Positions 9,101 through 17,659 are shown, numbered from the stretch's first letter. The stretch: DNA of 26,116 nt from Eggerthellaceae bacterium (GCA_017533165.1 JAFXIM010000185.1:1-26116), one strand, 5' to 3'. Translations and numbers: made by a program. The notes: generated by a model not told the origin, from the sequence alone.

Positions 9101-9208
9101 AAGCTTTTCAGTGATGTACAGAGCAGCCTGCTGCTCTTCCTCGGTACCCGCGGGGCGCGGGCCGATGGTCTGTGACAGATAGGCAACGTGTTCACGAATT
9201 TCGGACAT
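6152..9208 (-). CDS. Large membrane protein with degenerate M28-like peptidase domain and disordered insert
   Basis: A 1018-residue protein. The N-terminus (1-55) reads like an M28 aminopeptidase start (IGPRPAGTEEEQQAA). Hydrophobic helices lie at about 60-97 and 161-210. A HYDS motif (H139, D141) matches the first M28 metal motif. The expected NDNASG is NCNASG (C223), the expected EE is SE (S885, E886), D913 in IELDALG is kept, and the last His motif is replaced by ANDMM (993-997). Residues about 270-850 form a long low-complexity insert rich in Ala, Pro and Glu, with acidic Tyr/Asp tracts. Three of the usual ligand or catalytic residues are therefore missing, so an inactive scaffold is more likely than an active peptidase. 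It lies 57 nt downstream of the 479-aa gene. Confidence 0.8.
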   Translation of the reverse strand: MSEIREHVAYLSQTIGPRPAGTEEEQQAALYITEKLQQEAGLPAVIEDFNCNPDYDLPRALCCGVTAIIAVVAMFIPVMTIPALIVTLLCAVVFALESFGKPIISRFLNRGVSQNVVAKYEPPVTAAGSRRRKIILVAHYDSGKVNKENSGFLFKILTQLRWAVLGGMIAVPVLFLIRTLIAFGGIGLIVMNVLTGIALVCALIPLIMMALHRGAAYNESANCNASGVAVLMDVAERVSRSAEEGFNAETAENGAVMHGEQAAVAAGLVPETGEFVYEAGAAAPEEIEESPAARLAAAKAAIAALTGQPVSTTINIDFAEEPAYEPAGDDLAYPVDFEEDRALASSDSFVEGIAADVAANAAATVAGGVVELAAEATSAEPAAEAVAEVLEEASSVPAWFKAAQAKAKKPAEEAPVQRSRYAEAFDAFERESSNRAEEANATALSETEKRLQEMRERIMESTAPSSPRISATAPATAEPDVRELAEIHVETVAAPAPEPAAAPAPAPAPEPEPAVVVASAAKQPTKPQPPVAAPALDLGATTAFAPAPVNPAEIAAEAAAIDSVPAVRKQPTPRPRRAISLPSIGGLGEAEPVAESAAATATPTSRTGRVRGLRSVLPSIGVTDQVVPVAQTPQPATEEVELDPFAPKPVEAFQDEQAEPVVEQPTAAPEAEGYVDDAYEEGHYEEEYYEEEPFASPYVEMPKSRRERFMDKFRFGRKKKEEAIAQSTPQEWLDVDDEFDARTAGKARGSWESFRQEEPAAEDAYYAEDGYGYDDGYAYDEGYGDDAYGSNDDYDLGATTQFQPVDSWGGDDDDVFAPKRSRRGGKRRWQGGSFSGEQLGRVSTILDDLDAYEAYEEEAYEAQEQIEAFHSSAINTEVWFVALGSELAANGGMNAFVAEHAKDLKGSIIIELDALGAGELSLIEKEGLYRPKSVSSRMKRYARKAASELGMSIGSGSILWKDGPAAYALKHGFQAMHIAGMADGKPALYGQANDMMENISEETLQMNSDYVMELIKQI

Positions 9209-9265
9209 GTGGCTTGCCTTTCATATACGCATTCAAATCAAGACACAATTAGGGAAAGTATAAAC

Positions 9266-10705
9266 CTATTCAACCTTTATACCCAGATAATCACGCAGAA
9301 TTGCATCGGCTGTACCTGCATGAGAGCGCTCAGAGGAGTACTGATCGATAAGAACCGCCAACCGCTCGCTCGAATAAGCCTCAACGAGTTCCCCGGGGTC
9401 ACCTGACAAGGACTTGGCCACTTCGGCGGCGGCTGCATCGAGCTGGTTGTAGGCGTCGTTTTCGGAAGCAAGAATTTCCTTGTTTCTATCGAGGTAGGCC
9501 TGGTCCGATGCGAGAGCATGCCTTTGCGCATCAACTCGGGTTTGGGCATAGCTCACATAGGCAGAAAGGTCCACTGCTTCATAAGCAGAGTCGGCAAAGC
9601 TCAGCTTTTCGACCGCCTGAGTGAAAGCCTCGAGAGCGGCGTTTGAACGCTCCATGGACTTCTGGATCGACTCCACTGAAGGATTTGAGACCATGGCAGC
9701 AGCCTCGCGAGCGGCTGTATCGCCAGCAAGGATCATAGACCATCCCTCAGACGCTGCCTGAGCCGCACTCCGTCCTGAAATCATCTCGTCCATCAAAAGC
9801 CTGCCGGCATCTATCAGGTTGATGCGAGCATTGATGGATGCGATAGCCTGGTTTGCTGCCTCAATGTCGGTAGGATCAGTGAGATCGATCAATACCTGCT
9901 CGACTAAGGTCCTCGCTCGCTCAAGGTCTTCTCGTGCCACGTCGAGGTCTGCTGCCATATCCTCATAAGCAGATGCGAGCGCGTCGACGCCCATGGCGTC
10001 AACGCCTCCATTGATCTGCGTAACAACCAGCTCGTCGAAGGTAAGAACGGTCTCGTCCGCTTCCTCGACCATGCCTATAAAGCTGGTGAGCTGACCACGC
10101 TTGGTCTGCTGCTGCTCGAGGTACTGCATGAGCGCCGTTCCCCCAACACCAAGGCCAACAGCGACAAGGACAGCCAAAGCCGCAAGGGCGAAAGCCTTCC
10201 TGGTTTTGCGCGTCTTTTTCCTGCGGGCAACCTCCTCCTGCGGAGTCTGCCAACTGTTTGATGCCGAAGCCTTAGGCGACGAACTCGCCCGACCCGCCAC
10301 CGCGCTTGCAGCTGCACCAGCCGCGGCCACGGCGGAAGCCCCACCGCCCGACGGGGTCGATGTTGTTTCACCCGAGGCTGTCGGGCGGATCACAGCGGGC
10401 GTGTTCGAAGTACCCGAAGCGGGGATGATGGAGGGAGCATCTCCCTCTGTTGACACGAACTCACCAGAAGGCAGGAAGAATCCCTTTTCCTTTGCAGGAG
10501 TCGAACGCGGCTTTCTCCCCCTCCCCAGCGTGAAGAGAGAAATAACGCCGAGACCGGGCAGCTCGGGCACGGATCCCGACTGCTTCTCTCCATCTTGGGA
10601 CCGCTTCTTAGCGTCTAAGACCGAAAAGGAGATCTCGTTAGATGTGCCTGCGGTGTTCGATTTGATGTGAGCCGCGTGGCCGATCTTTTCCGAAAGCTTC
10701 TTCAT
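9266..10705 (-). CDS. Single-pass membrane protein with helical external domain
   Basis: A 479-residue protein with no family I can name. Residues 1-160 are Ser/Pro/Gly/Ala-rich and probably disordered. A basic run RRKKTRKTRK (161-170) precedes one transmembrane helix (171-194). Residues 195-479 are acidic and alpha-helical with heptad-like spacing (for example LDVAREDLERARTLVEQVL). The positive-inside rule puts the low-complexity half in the cytoplasm and the helical half outside. Its ATG shares one base with the stop of the DinG-like gene (TAATG), so the two are translationally coupled. The coupling suggests joint expression but does not reveal a function. There is no lipobox or LPxTG motif. 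Confidence 0.78.
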   Translation of the reverse strand: MKKLSEKIGHAAHIKSNTAGTSNEISFSVLDAKKRSQDGEKQSGSVPELPGLGVISLFTLGRGRKPRSTPAKEKGFFLPSGEFVSTEGDAPSIIPASGTSNTPAVIRPTASGETTSTPSGGGASAVAAAGAAASAVAGRASSSPKASASNSWQTPQEEVARRKKTRKTRKAFALAALAVLVAVGLGVGGTALMQYLEQQQTKRGQLTSFIGMVEEADETVLTFDELVVTQINGGVDAMGVDALASAYEDMAADLDVAREDLERARTLVEQVLIDLTDPTDIEAANQAIASINARINLIDAGRLLMDEMISGRSAAQAASEGWSMILAGDTAAREAAAMVSNPSVESIQKSMERSNAALEAFTQAVEKLSFADSAYEAVDLSAYVSYAQTRVDAQRHALASDQAYLDRNKEILASENDAYNQLDAAAAEVAKSLSGDPGELVEAYSSERLAVLIDQYSSERSHAGTADAILRDYLGIKVE

Positions 10706-13700
10706 TATCGAAGGTGCCCTTCTATCTCGGCTGCAATTTCAGCAATGGTGCATATCTTGATATTTCGACTTGGAAGGGAATTCAAGAAAGACTTGCCGTA
10801 AGACTTGGTGATCAGACGCTTGTCAGCAAGGATGAGAACGCCCTCGTCATCAGCCTTGCGAATCAACCTTCCGGCAGCTTGCTTGGTCTCAAGAACCGCG
10901 GCGGGCAGCACGTAACGACGCCATGCCTGGTCATCCCTGTCCGCGCGCTCACAAGACAAAGGATCGCTTGGCTTGGAGAAGGGAAGCTTCGGAATCACCA
11001 CGCCCTTAAGCGTCGCGCCCGGCGCGTCAAACCCTTCCCAGAAGCTCTTGAGGGCGAACAGGGACAAATGCTCATCAGCCAGGAAATCGTCGCGCAGGCC
11101 CTTTATAGACACACCCCACTTTTGACACACAAGCCTCAGATCCGCCTGCTTAAGGGCGGGCTGAACCGCTTCGAAACACTTTTCCATCTCGCGGCGGTTG
11201 GTGAACAGCGTGAGCATGGATCCGTGCTGGGCGAGATGCACTCGCGTGAGCAAATCCTGCAACACGCCGAGATAACCCGGATCGGTGGGCTCGGGCATAT
11301 CCTTTACCACATACACCTTCATATGCTTGTCGTAGTCGTAGCAGGACCGAAGCATGAGCTCGGCAGCTGACGAATCCGGGCCCTCATTCAAGCCCACAGA
11401 CTTCGCAAAGGACTCAAAGGAATCACCCACCGAAAGGGTCGCCGAGGCGTATACCACCGCATGCGTATCTGCGTACAGGCGCTCGCCGAGGATGTTCCCA
11501 ACGTTGAAGGGCAAAGCGACAAGCTTGTCTATAGGCTTGTCTCCCCTCCGATTAAGCTCCGCTGCGAACACATAGCTATCAGGGCACTGCACCAGAATAA
11601 TCTCAACCGCATGCAGCAGTTCCTTAAGCTCGATAGCAACACTTGCGACCTCGCGCTGAACCCCCGCTGCGCCTTCTATATCCTCAAGGTAGGCAACGAT
11701 CTCCTGGCAAGCGCTCACCAGCTTCTCCGCGCGCTCCGCCATCGTACGACCCGTCTCGGAAACACCGCGGAAACGCTCCCCCGCCCGAATCTCGGCATTG
11801 AGCCACAACTCGACGGTTTCATAACCTTTGCCGCGCTTGTTGCCATCGTAATAAAGCAAATCCCTCATACGGACTGCGAAATCGGCCGCGGCCTCCCCGA
11901 AAGCCTTGCCGACAATGCGAGCTTTGTTCGTCAGGGCAAAGAACAGCGTGCTTGCCTCTTCCTTTCCAGGAAGAACCACCGCTCTCTCTGCTCGCGTAAA
12001 CCGATCCCGCGAGGTTTCAGCACTGTTCACACGCTTCGAAAGGGCCGCCAGCTTATCGGAAGCCAACTCCAAGGAGAAAGCGCGGCGGGCCTCGGCTTCG
12101 GCGCCGTGCGCCTCGTCCACAACCCAATAGCGCACCGGGGGAAGCAGGCCACCGTCTGCCGCAAGATCGCAGAACAGCAAGCTGTGATTGGTCACGATGA
12201 TATTCGACGCCTCTGCGCGGCGACGAGAGCCATGGACGAAGCAGGAAACGCCATAGAAGGGGCATTTTCTGCGCAAGCAGTCGTGGCTTGTGGTTGTAAT
12301 GGCCTTGCGAGGCAGCACACGATAATCGATCTTCAGGGAATCGATGTCGTCGTATTCCGTCTGCTCGATGTAGGACAGCAAGGCCGCCAGGGCCGGAGCT
12401 TGATGTTGCTCGCTCGTACCCACCACTCGCATGGTAGGACCTTCGTCTACCACCCTCTCCACGCGACGCAGGCACGGATAGTGTGAAAAGCCCTTCAAAG
12501 GCGCGAAGCTAAGCGTGACGCCTTGATCGGAAAGAGCCTCGGCAAGTGCGGGCAGCTCGTGAAACACCAGTTGGTCAAGTAGCGCGTTCGTCTTTGTCGC
12601 GATGCCTATGCTGATATCATTCGACGCCGCCGTCAAAGCTGAAGGCAGAAGGTAAGCCATGGACTTTCCCACCCCGGTTCCTGCTTCAACCATGAGGTTA
12701 GTCGAAGTGCTAAAGGCCTTGCGCACCGCCCTAGCCATGGCGCGCTGTTCCGCGCGCGGCTCATAGTCGGAATAAAGGGAGCCCACAAGACCGTCAGCAG
12801 TGAAAGCCTTCTCGACATCGGACTCGCTCGGGTAGACCATCCCCCTCTCAGGATCAGCTGCCACGTTATCGGCATCGCGCTTGGCGCGGTATTCTACATT
12901 GCGCAGACGCTCGGCACGCAAGCTTCTCATAGAGAAATTGCGCGTAAGATCTATGAAATCAGCGTCTGTTTCCTCAAGAGAAGCGGCGCGATCAGCGTTT
13001 CTGAGCGCAAAGAACTTAAACACCACCGACGTGGACCATTGCTCAGTCGTAGCCATATCCGCAATCTGGCGCACCAGCGCGGGCGGCATAGATTCGACGC
13101 CAGCAAGAAGGACACGATAAAGCGCACAGGTCGCCGCAACATCATCATCGGCTCTATGGGTTGAAAGAGGGCCGCCAAAAGCCTTGACCAGGTCAATGAG
13201 CCTGTGCGATTTCATACGGGGCAAGGCAATACGAGCGAGATCGAGCGAATCAATCCAGACATTGTCCAGAAGCGGGTAGCCTTCCGGACGTTTCGTGGTG
13301 AAATTTCTGTCGAAATCCGCATTATGCGCGATCACCTTCGCGTCCCCCACGAATTCAACCAAACGAGCAAGTGCCTCCTGAGGACTTGGCGCATCGATTA
13401 CGTCCTCATCGTGTATATCAGTCAGATGGGCAACGTCTTCCGGTATGGGTTTGCCAGGGTTTACAAAGGTCACGTACCAATCTACGATCTCCCCGCGTTC
13501 AAGGCGTGCTGCAGCTATCTGGGTAAGCTCGTCGTGATTGAGGGAAAAACCGGTGGTTTCGGTATCAAGAACGACAATGTTTCTATCAAACTCACCGTAA
13601 TCGGATCGCTTGGCCCGGGAGGGCAAAGACGCATAGCGTTCCACGATGGCTGCGGTTGTGCCATCGGAGATGAATTGCGCAAGCTCATTGCTTTCAGCAA

Positions 13701-13752
13701 GCTCGGCATTCTCTATTATCTCGCGAAGCTCTCTACTGATCATATTCCCCAT
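10705..13752 (-). CDS. dinG: DinG-type helicase with N-terminal DnaQ-like exonuclease
   Basis: A 1015-residue protein. Residues 57-215 form a DEDDh 3'-5' exonuclease domain: LDTET (D63, E65), HNADFD (D147) and HRADDD (H199, D204). Residues about 325-1010 form an XPD/DinG superfamily 2 helicase with Walker A AGTGVGKS (357-364) and the DEAH box (546-549). Cysteines 427, 492, 497 and 504 fit the four-cysteine iron-sulfur cluster of this family. In B. subtilis the similar protein is an exonuclease; helicase activity of such fusions varies. It probably acts in DNA repair or R-loop and secondary-structure processing. The start is uncertain between 13752 and 13743, since neither ribosome site is strong. 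It heads a three-gene minus-strand operon. Confidence 0.9.
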   Translation of the reverse strand: MGNMISRELREIIENAELAESNELAQFISDGTTAAIVERYASLPSRAKRSDYGEFDRNIVVLDTETTGFSLNHDELTQIAAARLERGEIVDWYVTFVNPGKPIPEDVAHLTDIHDEDVIDAPSPQEALARLVEFVGDAKVIAHNADFDRNFTTKRPEGYPLLDNVWIDSLDLARIALPRMKSHRLIDLVKAFGGPLSTHRADDDVAATCALYRVLLAGVESMPPALVRQIADMATTEQWSTSVVFKFFALRNADRAASLEETDADFIDLTRNFSMRSLRAERLRNVEYRAKRDADNVAADPERGMVYPSESDVEKAFTADGLVGSLYSDYEPRAEQRAMARAVRKAFSTSTNLMVEAGTGVGKSMAYLLPSALTAASNDISIGIATKTNALLDQLVFHELPALAEALSDQGVTLSFAPLKGFSHYPCLRRVERVVDEGPTMRVVGTSEQHQAPALAALLSYIEQTEYDDIDSLKIDYRVLPRKAITTTSHDCLRRKCPFYGVSCFVHGSRRRAEASNIIVTNHSLLFCDLAADGGLLPPVRYWVVDEAHGAEAEARRAFSLELASDKLAALSKRVNSAETSRDRFTRAERAVVLPGKEEASTLFFALTNKARIVGKAFGEAAADFAVRMRDLLYYDGNKRGKGYETVELWLNAEIRAGERFRGVSETGRTMAERAEKLVSACQEIVAYLEDIEGAAGVQREVASVAIELKELLHAVEIILVQCPDSYVFAAELNRRGDKPIDKLVALPFNVGNILGERLYADTHAVVYASATLSVGDSFESFAKSVGLNEGPDSSAAELMLRSCYDYDKHMKVYVVKDMPEPTDPGYLGVLQDLLTRVHLAQHGSMLTLFTNRREMEKCFEAVQPALKQADLRLVCQKWGVSIKGLRDDFLADEHLSLFALKSFWEGFDAPGATLKGVVIPKLPFSKPSDPLSCERADRDDQAWRRYVLPAAVLETKQAAGRLIRKADDEGVLILADKRLITKSYGKSFLNSLPSRNIKICTIAEIAAEIEGHLR

Positions 13753-13902
13753 CCAAGCTCATATTCAAAAACCACTTGCCCTTTGCGACCTGTTGTCTGC
13801 ACGGCGCAGACGAGGACAAGTTTGTTTTAAGGTACTATCATGAAATCAAGTTAAGACTTTTTTGCATCTCTTAATTGTATCAACCCGCCAAGGGAGTTTT
13901 TG

Positions 13903-14541
13903 ATGGAGCAGTATTTCGGTACATATCAAACATTTGACGCCTACTCAAAAGACGCAGCGGGCATTCTTCTTGGTGCTGACTGCCTCGTAGGCGACACCTT
14001 CGATGTAAGAATAGAGATACACGACGGAGAACACAGAGCCATCATGGCCGATAAATTCGGTCACGATGTAGCTCTGTTCAATCCCAACTTCTCCCGTAAA
14101 CTCAGCGTTCTCGCTGCTGGTGGTTTGAAAATCAAGGCCATTCTGTCATTCGTCGCCTTCACCGAAAAGGAAGAAGGCGGGCAATATTGGGGTGAAGCCG
14201 CAGTGTTCGCCTACACCCCCCTCCATGAGCAGAGTTTTGAAAACTTCATCGCGGGCATTGGTTTGAAAATTCAGGAGAACGTCAGACCGCGTATCGATTT
14301 TGGTCGAGAAGGTATTGATAAGATCATCGAAAGCAACGGCAATTGGGTTCCCGATCAGAGCGTACCGATGCCTTCGAAGAAAAAGGGTACGGTCATCATG
14401 AAAGACCACCGAACCCTCAGCGACAAGATCATCGAGCAGGGACGAGCAAGGAATATCGGCTGCTATTTCGTCAGCTGGACCTTCATAGCTGCACTTATAG
14501 TTGGTGTCGCTTACATCGTATACCAGCTTGTATTTAACTAG
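13903..14541 (+). CDS. Hypothetical tail-anchored membrane protein
   Basis: A 212-residue protein with no recognised domain. The first 180 residues are soluble, with alternating beta-like segments (FDVRIEIHDGEHRAIM, KIKAILSFVAF). One hydrophobic helix is at the very end (about 187-210, WTFIAALIVGVAYIVYQLVF), as in C-tail-anchored proteins, so the domain should face the cytoplasm. The ATG at 13903 was preferred to the TTG at 13900 because AGGGAG lies 6 nt upstream. rlmN begins 31 nt after the stop, so the two are probably one transcript. Nothing in the sequence suggests a shared function. Confidence 0.75.
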   Translation: MEQYFGTYQTFDAYSKDAAGILLGADCLVGDTFDVRIEIHDGEHRAIMADKFGHDVALFNPNFSRKLSVLAAGGLKIKAILSFVAFTEKEEGGQYWGEAAVFAYTPLHEQSFENFIAGIGLKIQENVRPRIDFGREGIDKIIESNGNWVPDQSVPMPSKKKGTVIMKDHRTLSDKIIEQGRARNIGCYFVSWTFIAALIVGVAYIVYQLVFN

Positions 14542-14572
14542 AACATTTGTTCTTTTAATAGAAGGCTGTTCC

Positions 14573-15622
14573 ATGAATAATGAAATCAGATCTTTTTCTG
14601 TTAAGGAAATCGAAGAGCTTATCGCACAACTTGGATTTCCTAAGTTCAGATCCAAACAGCTTTATGAATGGGTTCATAGACATCATGCGATTGATTATGA
14701 CCAAATGAGCAATCTTCCAAAAGCTCTGAGAGAAAAGCTGTCTGACATATATCCCCTTTGCGCGCCTCGTGTGGTAGACCGGCAAATATCCAAAGACGGT
14801 ACGAGAAAATACATACTCGAGCTCGGGGATGGTCTACTCGTTGAAACGGTTGGGATGCCCTCTCTCTCAAAAGACGGTTATGATCGTCTCTCCGTCTGCT
14901 TCTCAACTCAGGTGGGATGCGCTATGGAATGCGCTTTCTGTGCAACCGGAAAAGAGGGTTTTACAAGGCAACTCACTGCAGCCGAAATGGTAGATCAAAT
15001 ACTCGCCGTTGAGTTGGATTTCGGACAGCGCGTCACAAGCGTTGTGGCCATGGGTCAAGGCGAGCCTTTCCTCAATTACGAAAACACTCTCAAGGCTCTA
15101 CGGGTGATGAATGACCCTGGAAGCTTCAATATAGGCGCACGACATATAACCATTTCCACATGCGGTATTTTCGAAGGCATCCGTCGCCTTGCAAATGAAC
15201 CTGAGCAATTCACCCTGGCAATATCACTGCATTCTGCCATACAGGAAGATAGAGATGCGATCATGCCGCGTGTTTCCAATCAAAAGCTCAGCATGCTTAA
15301 AAAGGAGCTGATTTCCTATGTCAGCAAAACAAACAGACGTGTCTCTCTCGAATACCTTCTCATGAGAAACATTAATGACACCAATGATCACCTAAGGGCA
15401 TTATTGGATTTTTGCGATGGTTTGCTCTGCCACGTAAATATTCTTCCCATTAACGATGTTGAAGAATCTCCCTTTAAACCCAGCTCGAAGCATACCCTTG
15501 ATCTATGGATGAGCACATTGAGCAACAGGGGAATAGAAACAACGCTCAGGAATTCGCGGGGATCTGATATAGACGGTGCCTGCGGACAACTCAAGAACAG
15601 TTTTGTTAATAAAGTTATGTAA
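14573..15622 (+). CDS. rlmN: 23S rRNA/tRNA adenine-C2 methyltransferase RlmN
   Basis: A 349-residue radical SAM enzyme that methylates C2 of adenine in 23S rRNA and some tRNAs. The CAMECAFC cluster motif (C116, C120, C123) binds the 4Fe-4S cluster. The mechanistic cysteine of the ACGQL motif is C337 near the C-terminus. The SAM-region motif is AMGQGEPFLNY, where GMGEP is more usual in the family. The start ATG at 14573 has a GAAGG ribosome site; an earlier in-frame ATG at 14501 would overlap the tail-anchored gene. The length is normal. A strong terminator follows. Confidence 0.94.
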   Translation: MNNEIRSFSVKEIEELIAQLGFPKFRSKQLYEWVHRHHAIDYDQMSNLPKALREKLSDIYPLCAPRVVDRQISKDGTRKYILELGDGLLVETVGMPSLSKDGYDRLSVCFSTQVGCAMECAFCATGKEGFTRQLTAAEMVDQILAVELDFGQRVTSVVAMGQGEPFLNYENTLKALRVMNDPGSFNIGARHITISTCGIFEGIRRLANEPEQFTLAISLHSAIQEDRDAIMPRVSNQKLSMLKKELISYVSKTNRRVSLEYLLMRNINDTNDHLRALLDFCDGLLCHVNILPINDVEESPFKPSSKHTLDLWMSTLSNRGIETTLRNSRGSDIDGACGQLKNSFVNKVM

Positions 15623-15643
15623 AGTAAAAACTACGTGAGACTC

Positions 15644-15672
15644 AAAGGGGCGAGCTTGTTGCTCGCCCCTTT
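15644..15672. terminator. Terminator between convergent rlmN and parB
   Basis: AAAGGGGCGAGC and GCTCGCCCCTTT form a perfect 12-bp stem with a TTGTT loop. It sits between the stops of rlmN (15622) and parB (15691) and can serve both strands, although the T-run is short on either side. Confidence 0.88.
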
Positions 15673-15690
15673 ACGTTGGTGGGTAAGGTC

Positions 15691-16761
15691 TTACATCAAG
15701 GCTTCGATAAGACGTTGAAGGTCCTCTTCATCCTTAAATTCAATTTCAATCTTGTTCTTACCTTTGGAAGATTTAACTCGAACATTAGTTTGCAGTGTCT
15801 CCCTCAGTGCCTTGGCCGCCTTTTTGTAAGATGCCGGCATAGGCTGGCGCGGGGTGATATCTTCAGATTTCTTACCAGAGAGCAAGCGTGCGAGAGATTC
15901 TGCCTCGCGTACGCTCAGCTTCTCAGAAGCAAGCTTCTTGGTGAGGGTTTTTCTACCCTCAGGATCGGAGATAGATAAAATAGCGCGAGCGTGGCCAGCA
16001 GTAATTTTCTCCTCAAATAGAAGCTGCTGTGCCTCCTCCGGTAACTCAAGAAGACGCAGGGCATTAGCAACAGTAGAGCGACCCTTAGACATTGCTTGGG
16101 CAACTTCGGCTTGGGTCATACCGTTACGCTCCATGAGCCTCTTATAGCCGTAAGCCTCTTCAATGGGATTAAGATCAGAGCGCTGGATGTTTTCAATAAG
16201 GGCAAGCTCGAGGGCTTTTCCGTCATCGGCTTCTTTGATGCGAATAGGTACTTTTTCAAGACCTGCAAGACGACAGGCTTGCCATCTGCGCTCACCAGCG
16301 ATTATCTGGTATGTATCCTTCCCTGCCTTACGCACGAGGATAGGTTGAAGTACGCCATCTTTCTCAATCGAAGCAGCAAGCTCTTCTATCTCTTCCTTCT
16401 TGAAGTTAGTTCGAGGTTGATCAGGATTGGGGACAACCTGCATGATAGGAACTTCATCAACAGCCTTAACTTTGATCTCCTCAACGGCTGCGTCTATCTT
16501 TTCCTCAACTGCCGTCTTAACCTCTGGTTTGGGCTTTTCAATGGAAACTGACTTAACCGTAGGACGAGGTTCGAGGATTGGATCGTATGCCGGAATCTCA
16601 CCAGGGTCAACAACAACACGCTCTCGCGTCACAGTCTTTGCAGCGGGACGTACTTCTTCACGATCCCTGACAGGAGTCTCTTCAGGGATAGCCTCCTCAA
16701 AAGAACCTCCAAGAAGGGAATTCAAACCACGACCAAGTCCACTCTTATTAGTTTTAGCCAC
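15691..16761 (-). CDS. parB: Chromosome partitioning protein ParB
   Basis: A 356-residue ParB that binds parS and spreads on DNA by a CTP-dependent clamp. The N-terminal ParA-stimulating segment is SGLGRGLNSLLGG (7-19). Residues about 20-100 are a Glu/Val/Pro-rich linker longer than in many ParB proteins. The CTP-pocket motif GERRWQA lies at 156-162 and NIQRSDLNPIEEA at 191-203. The parS-reading helix-turn-helix is MTQAEVAQAMSKGRSTVANAL (215-235). The C-terminal dimer region ends at 356. The start is GTG with AAGGAAG upstream, and it overlaps the parA stop by 8 nt. Four parS sites lie upstream at 17763-18647. Confidence 0.96.
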   Translation of the reverse strand: MAKTNKSGLGRGLNSLLGGSFEEAIPEETPVRDREEVRPAAKTVTRERVVVDPGEIPAYDPILEPRPTVKSVSIEKPKPEVKTAVEEKIDAAVEEIKVKAVDEVPIMQVVPNPDQPRTNFKKEEIEELAASIEKDGVLQPILVRKAGKDTYQIIAGERRWQACRLAGLEKVPIRIKEADDGKALELALIENIQRSDLNPIEEAYGYKRLMERNGMTQAEVAQAMSKGRSTVANALRLLELPEEAQQLLFEEKITAGHARAILSISDPEGRKTLTKKLASEKLSVREAESLARLLSGKKSEDITPRQPMPASYKKAAKALRETLQTNVRVKSSKGKNKIEIEFKDEEDLQRLIEALM

Positions 16762-17659
16762 GGCTAATCACTTCCTTTGCCAACTCGATATAAGCAATAG
16801 ATCCCTTACCTCGAGGATCATATTGAGTAATGGGCTGGCCAAAACTCGGAGCCTCAGAAAGCTTAACGGTACGAGGAATCGTCGTATTGAAAACAAGTTT
16901 ACCGAAATAACCGCGAACTTCATCTACAACTTGTTTGGAAAGCAGGGTGCGATTATCAAACATGGTGAGAAGCACACCGAAAATATCAAGCGTTGGATTG
17001 AGACGGGATTTGACACGCTTCATCGAATCAAGAAGTTTTGTCACACCCTCAAGAGCATAGAACTCGCATTGGATAGGAATCAGAAGCTTATCAGCAGCCA
17101 CAAGGGCATTTACGGTAAGGAGACCAAGGGAAGGCGGGCAATCAATCAAAATGAAGTCGTACTTGCCTCTCAGGGAACCAACGGCATCCTTCAGGCGATT
17201 CTCGCGAGCCATTTCAGAAACAAGCTCAACTTCAGCACCTGCAAGGTTGATAGTAGCAGGTGCAATATCTAAACCTACACATACATCCGGAATGATAACC
17301 TCCTGGATAGGAACATCATTCAGAAGAACATCATAGATGCAATTCTCAATTAGGTTCTTCTCGATACCAAGGCCACTAGAAGAATTTCCCTGGGGATCGA
17401 GATCTACAAGAAGAACCTGCTTGTTCATTTCGCCGAGGGCAGCAGCAAGATTAATAGCAGTCGTTGATTTACCAACTCCGCCCTTTTGGTTGATTATGGC
17501 AATTACTTTTGTTTGCCCTATCACATGAGTAACCGGTTTCTTGTCTTTATAGCTCTTCATCGCCTTGCTATCCATCCTGTCCTCTATAACTGAAGCCTGA
17601 GGTGCTGTTTCACGAATTATCACCTCGTACGCTTCTCTTCTTCCCGTTTCTTTAGCCAC
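16754..17659 (-). CDS. parA: Chromosome partitioning ATPase ParA (Soj)
   Basis: A 301-residue deviant-Walker ATPase that partners ParB in moving the origin and may also influence DnaA. The deviant Walker A is KGGVGKSTT (about 60-68), followed by VDLDPQGN and LIDCPPSLG. The first 50 residues are an extension before the core. Long N-termini are common in actinobacterial ParA. The stated start is a GTG with a weak ribosome site; ATG at 17575 (residue 29) has GAGG 5 nt upstream and would give a 273-aa protein. parB overlaps the end by 8 nt. Perfect parS sites lie just upstream. Confidence 0.95.
   Translation of the reverse strand: MAKETGRREAYEVIIRETAPQASVIEDRMDSKAMKSYKDKKPVTHVIGQTKVIAIINQKGGVGKSTTAINLAAALGEMNKQVLLVDLDPQGNSSSGLGIEKNLIENCIYDVLLNDVPIQEVIIPDVCVGLDIAPATINLAGAEVELVSEMARENRLKDAVGSLRGKYDFILIDCPPSLGLLTVNALVAADKLLIPIQCEFYALEGVTKLLDSMKRVKSRLNPTLDIFGVLLTMFDNRTLLSKQVVDEVRGYFGKLVFNTTIPRTVKLSEAPSFGQPITQYDPRGKGSIAYIELAKEVISRG

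Noticed and set aside
17600..17620. Possible fifth parS inside parA
   Set aside because: Only the left half (TGTTTCAC) is present; the right half is lost.
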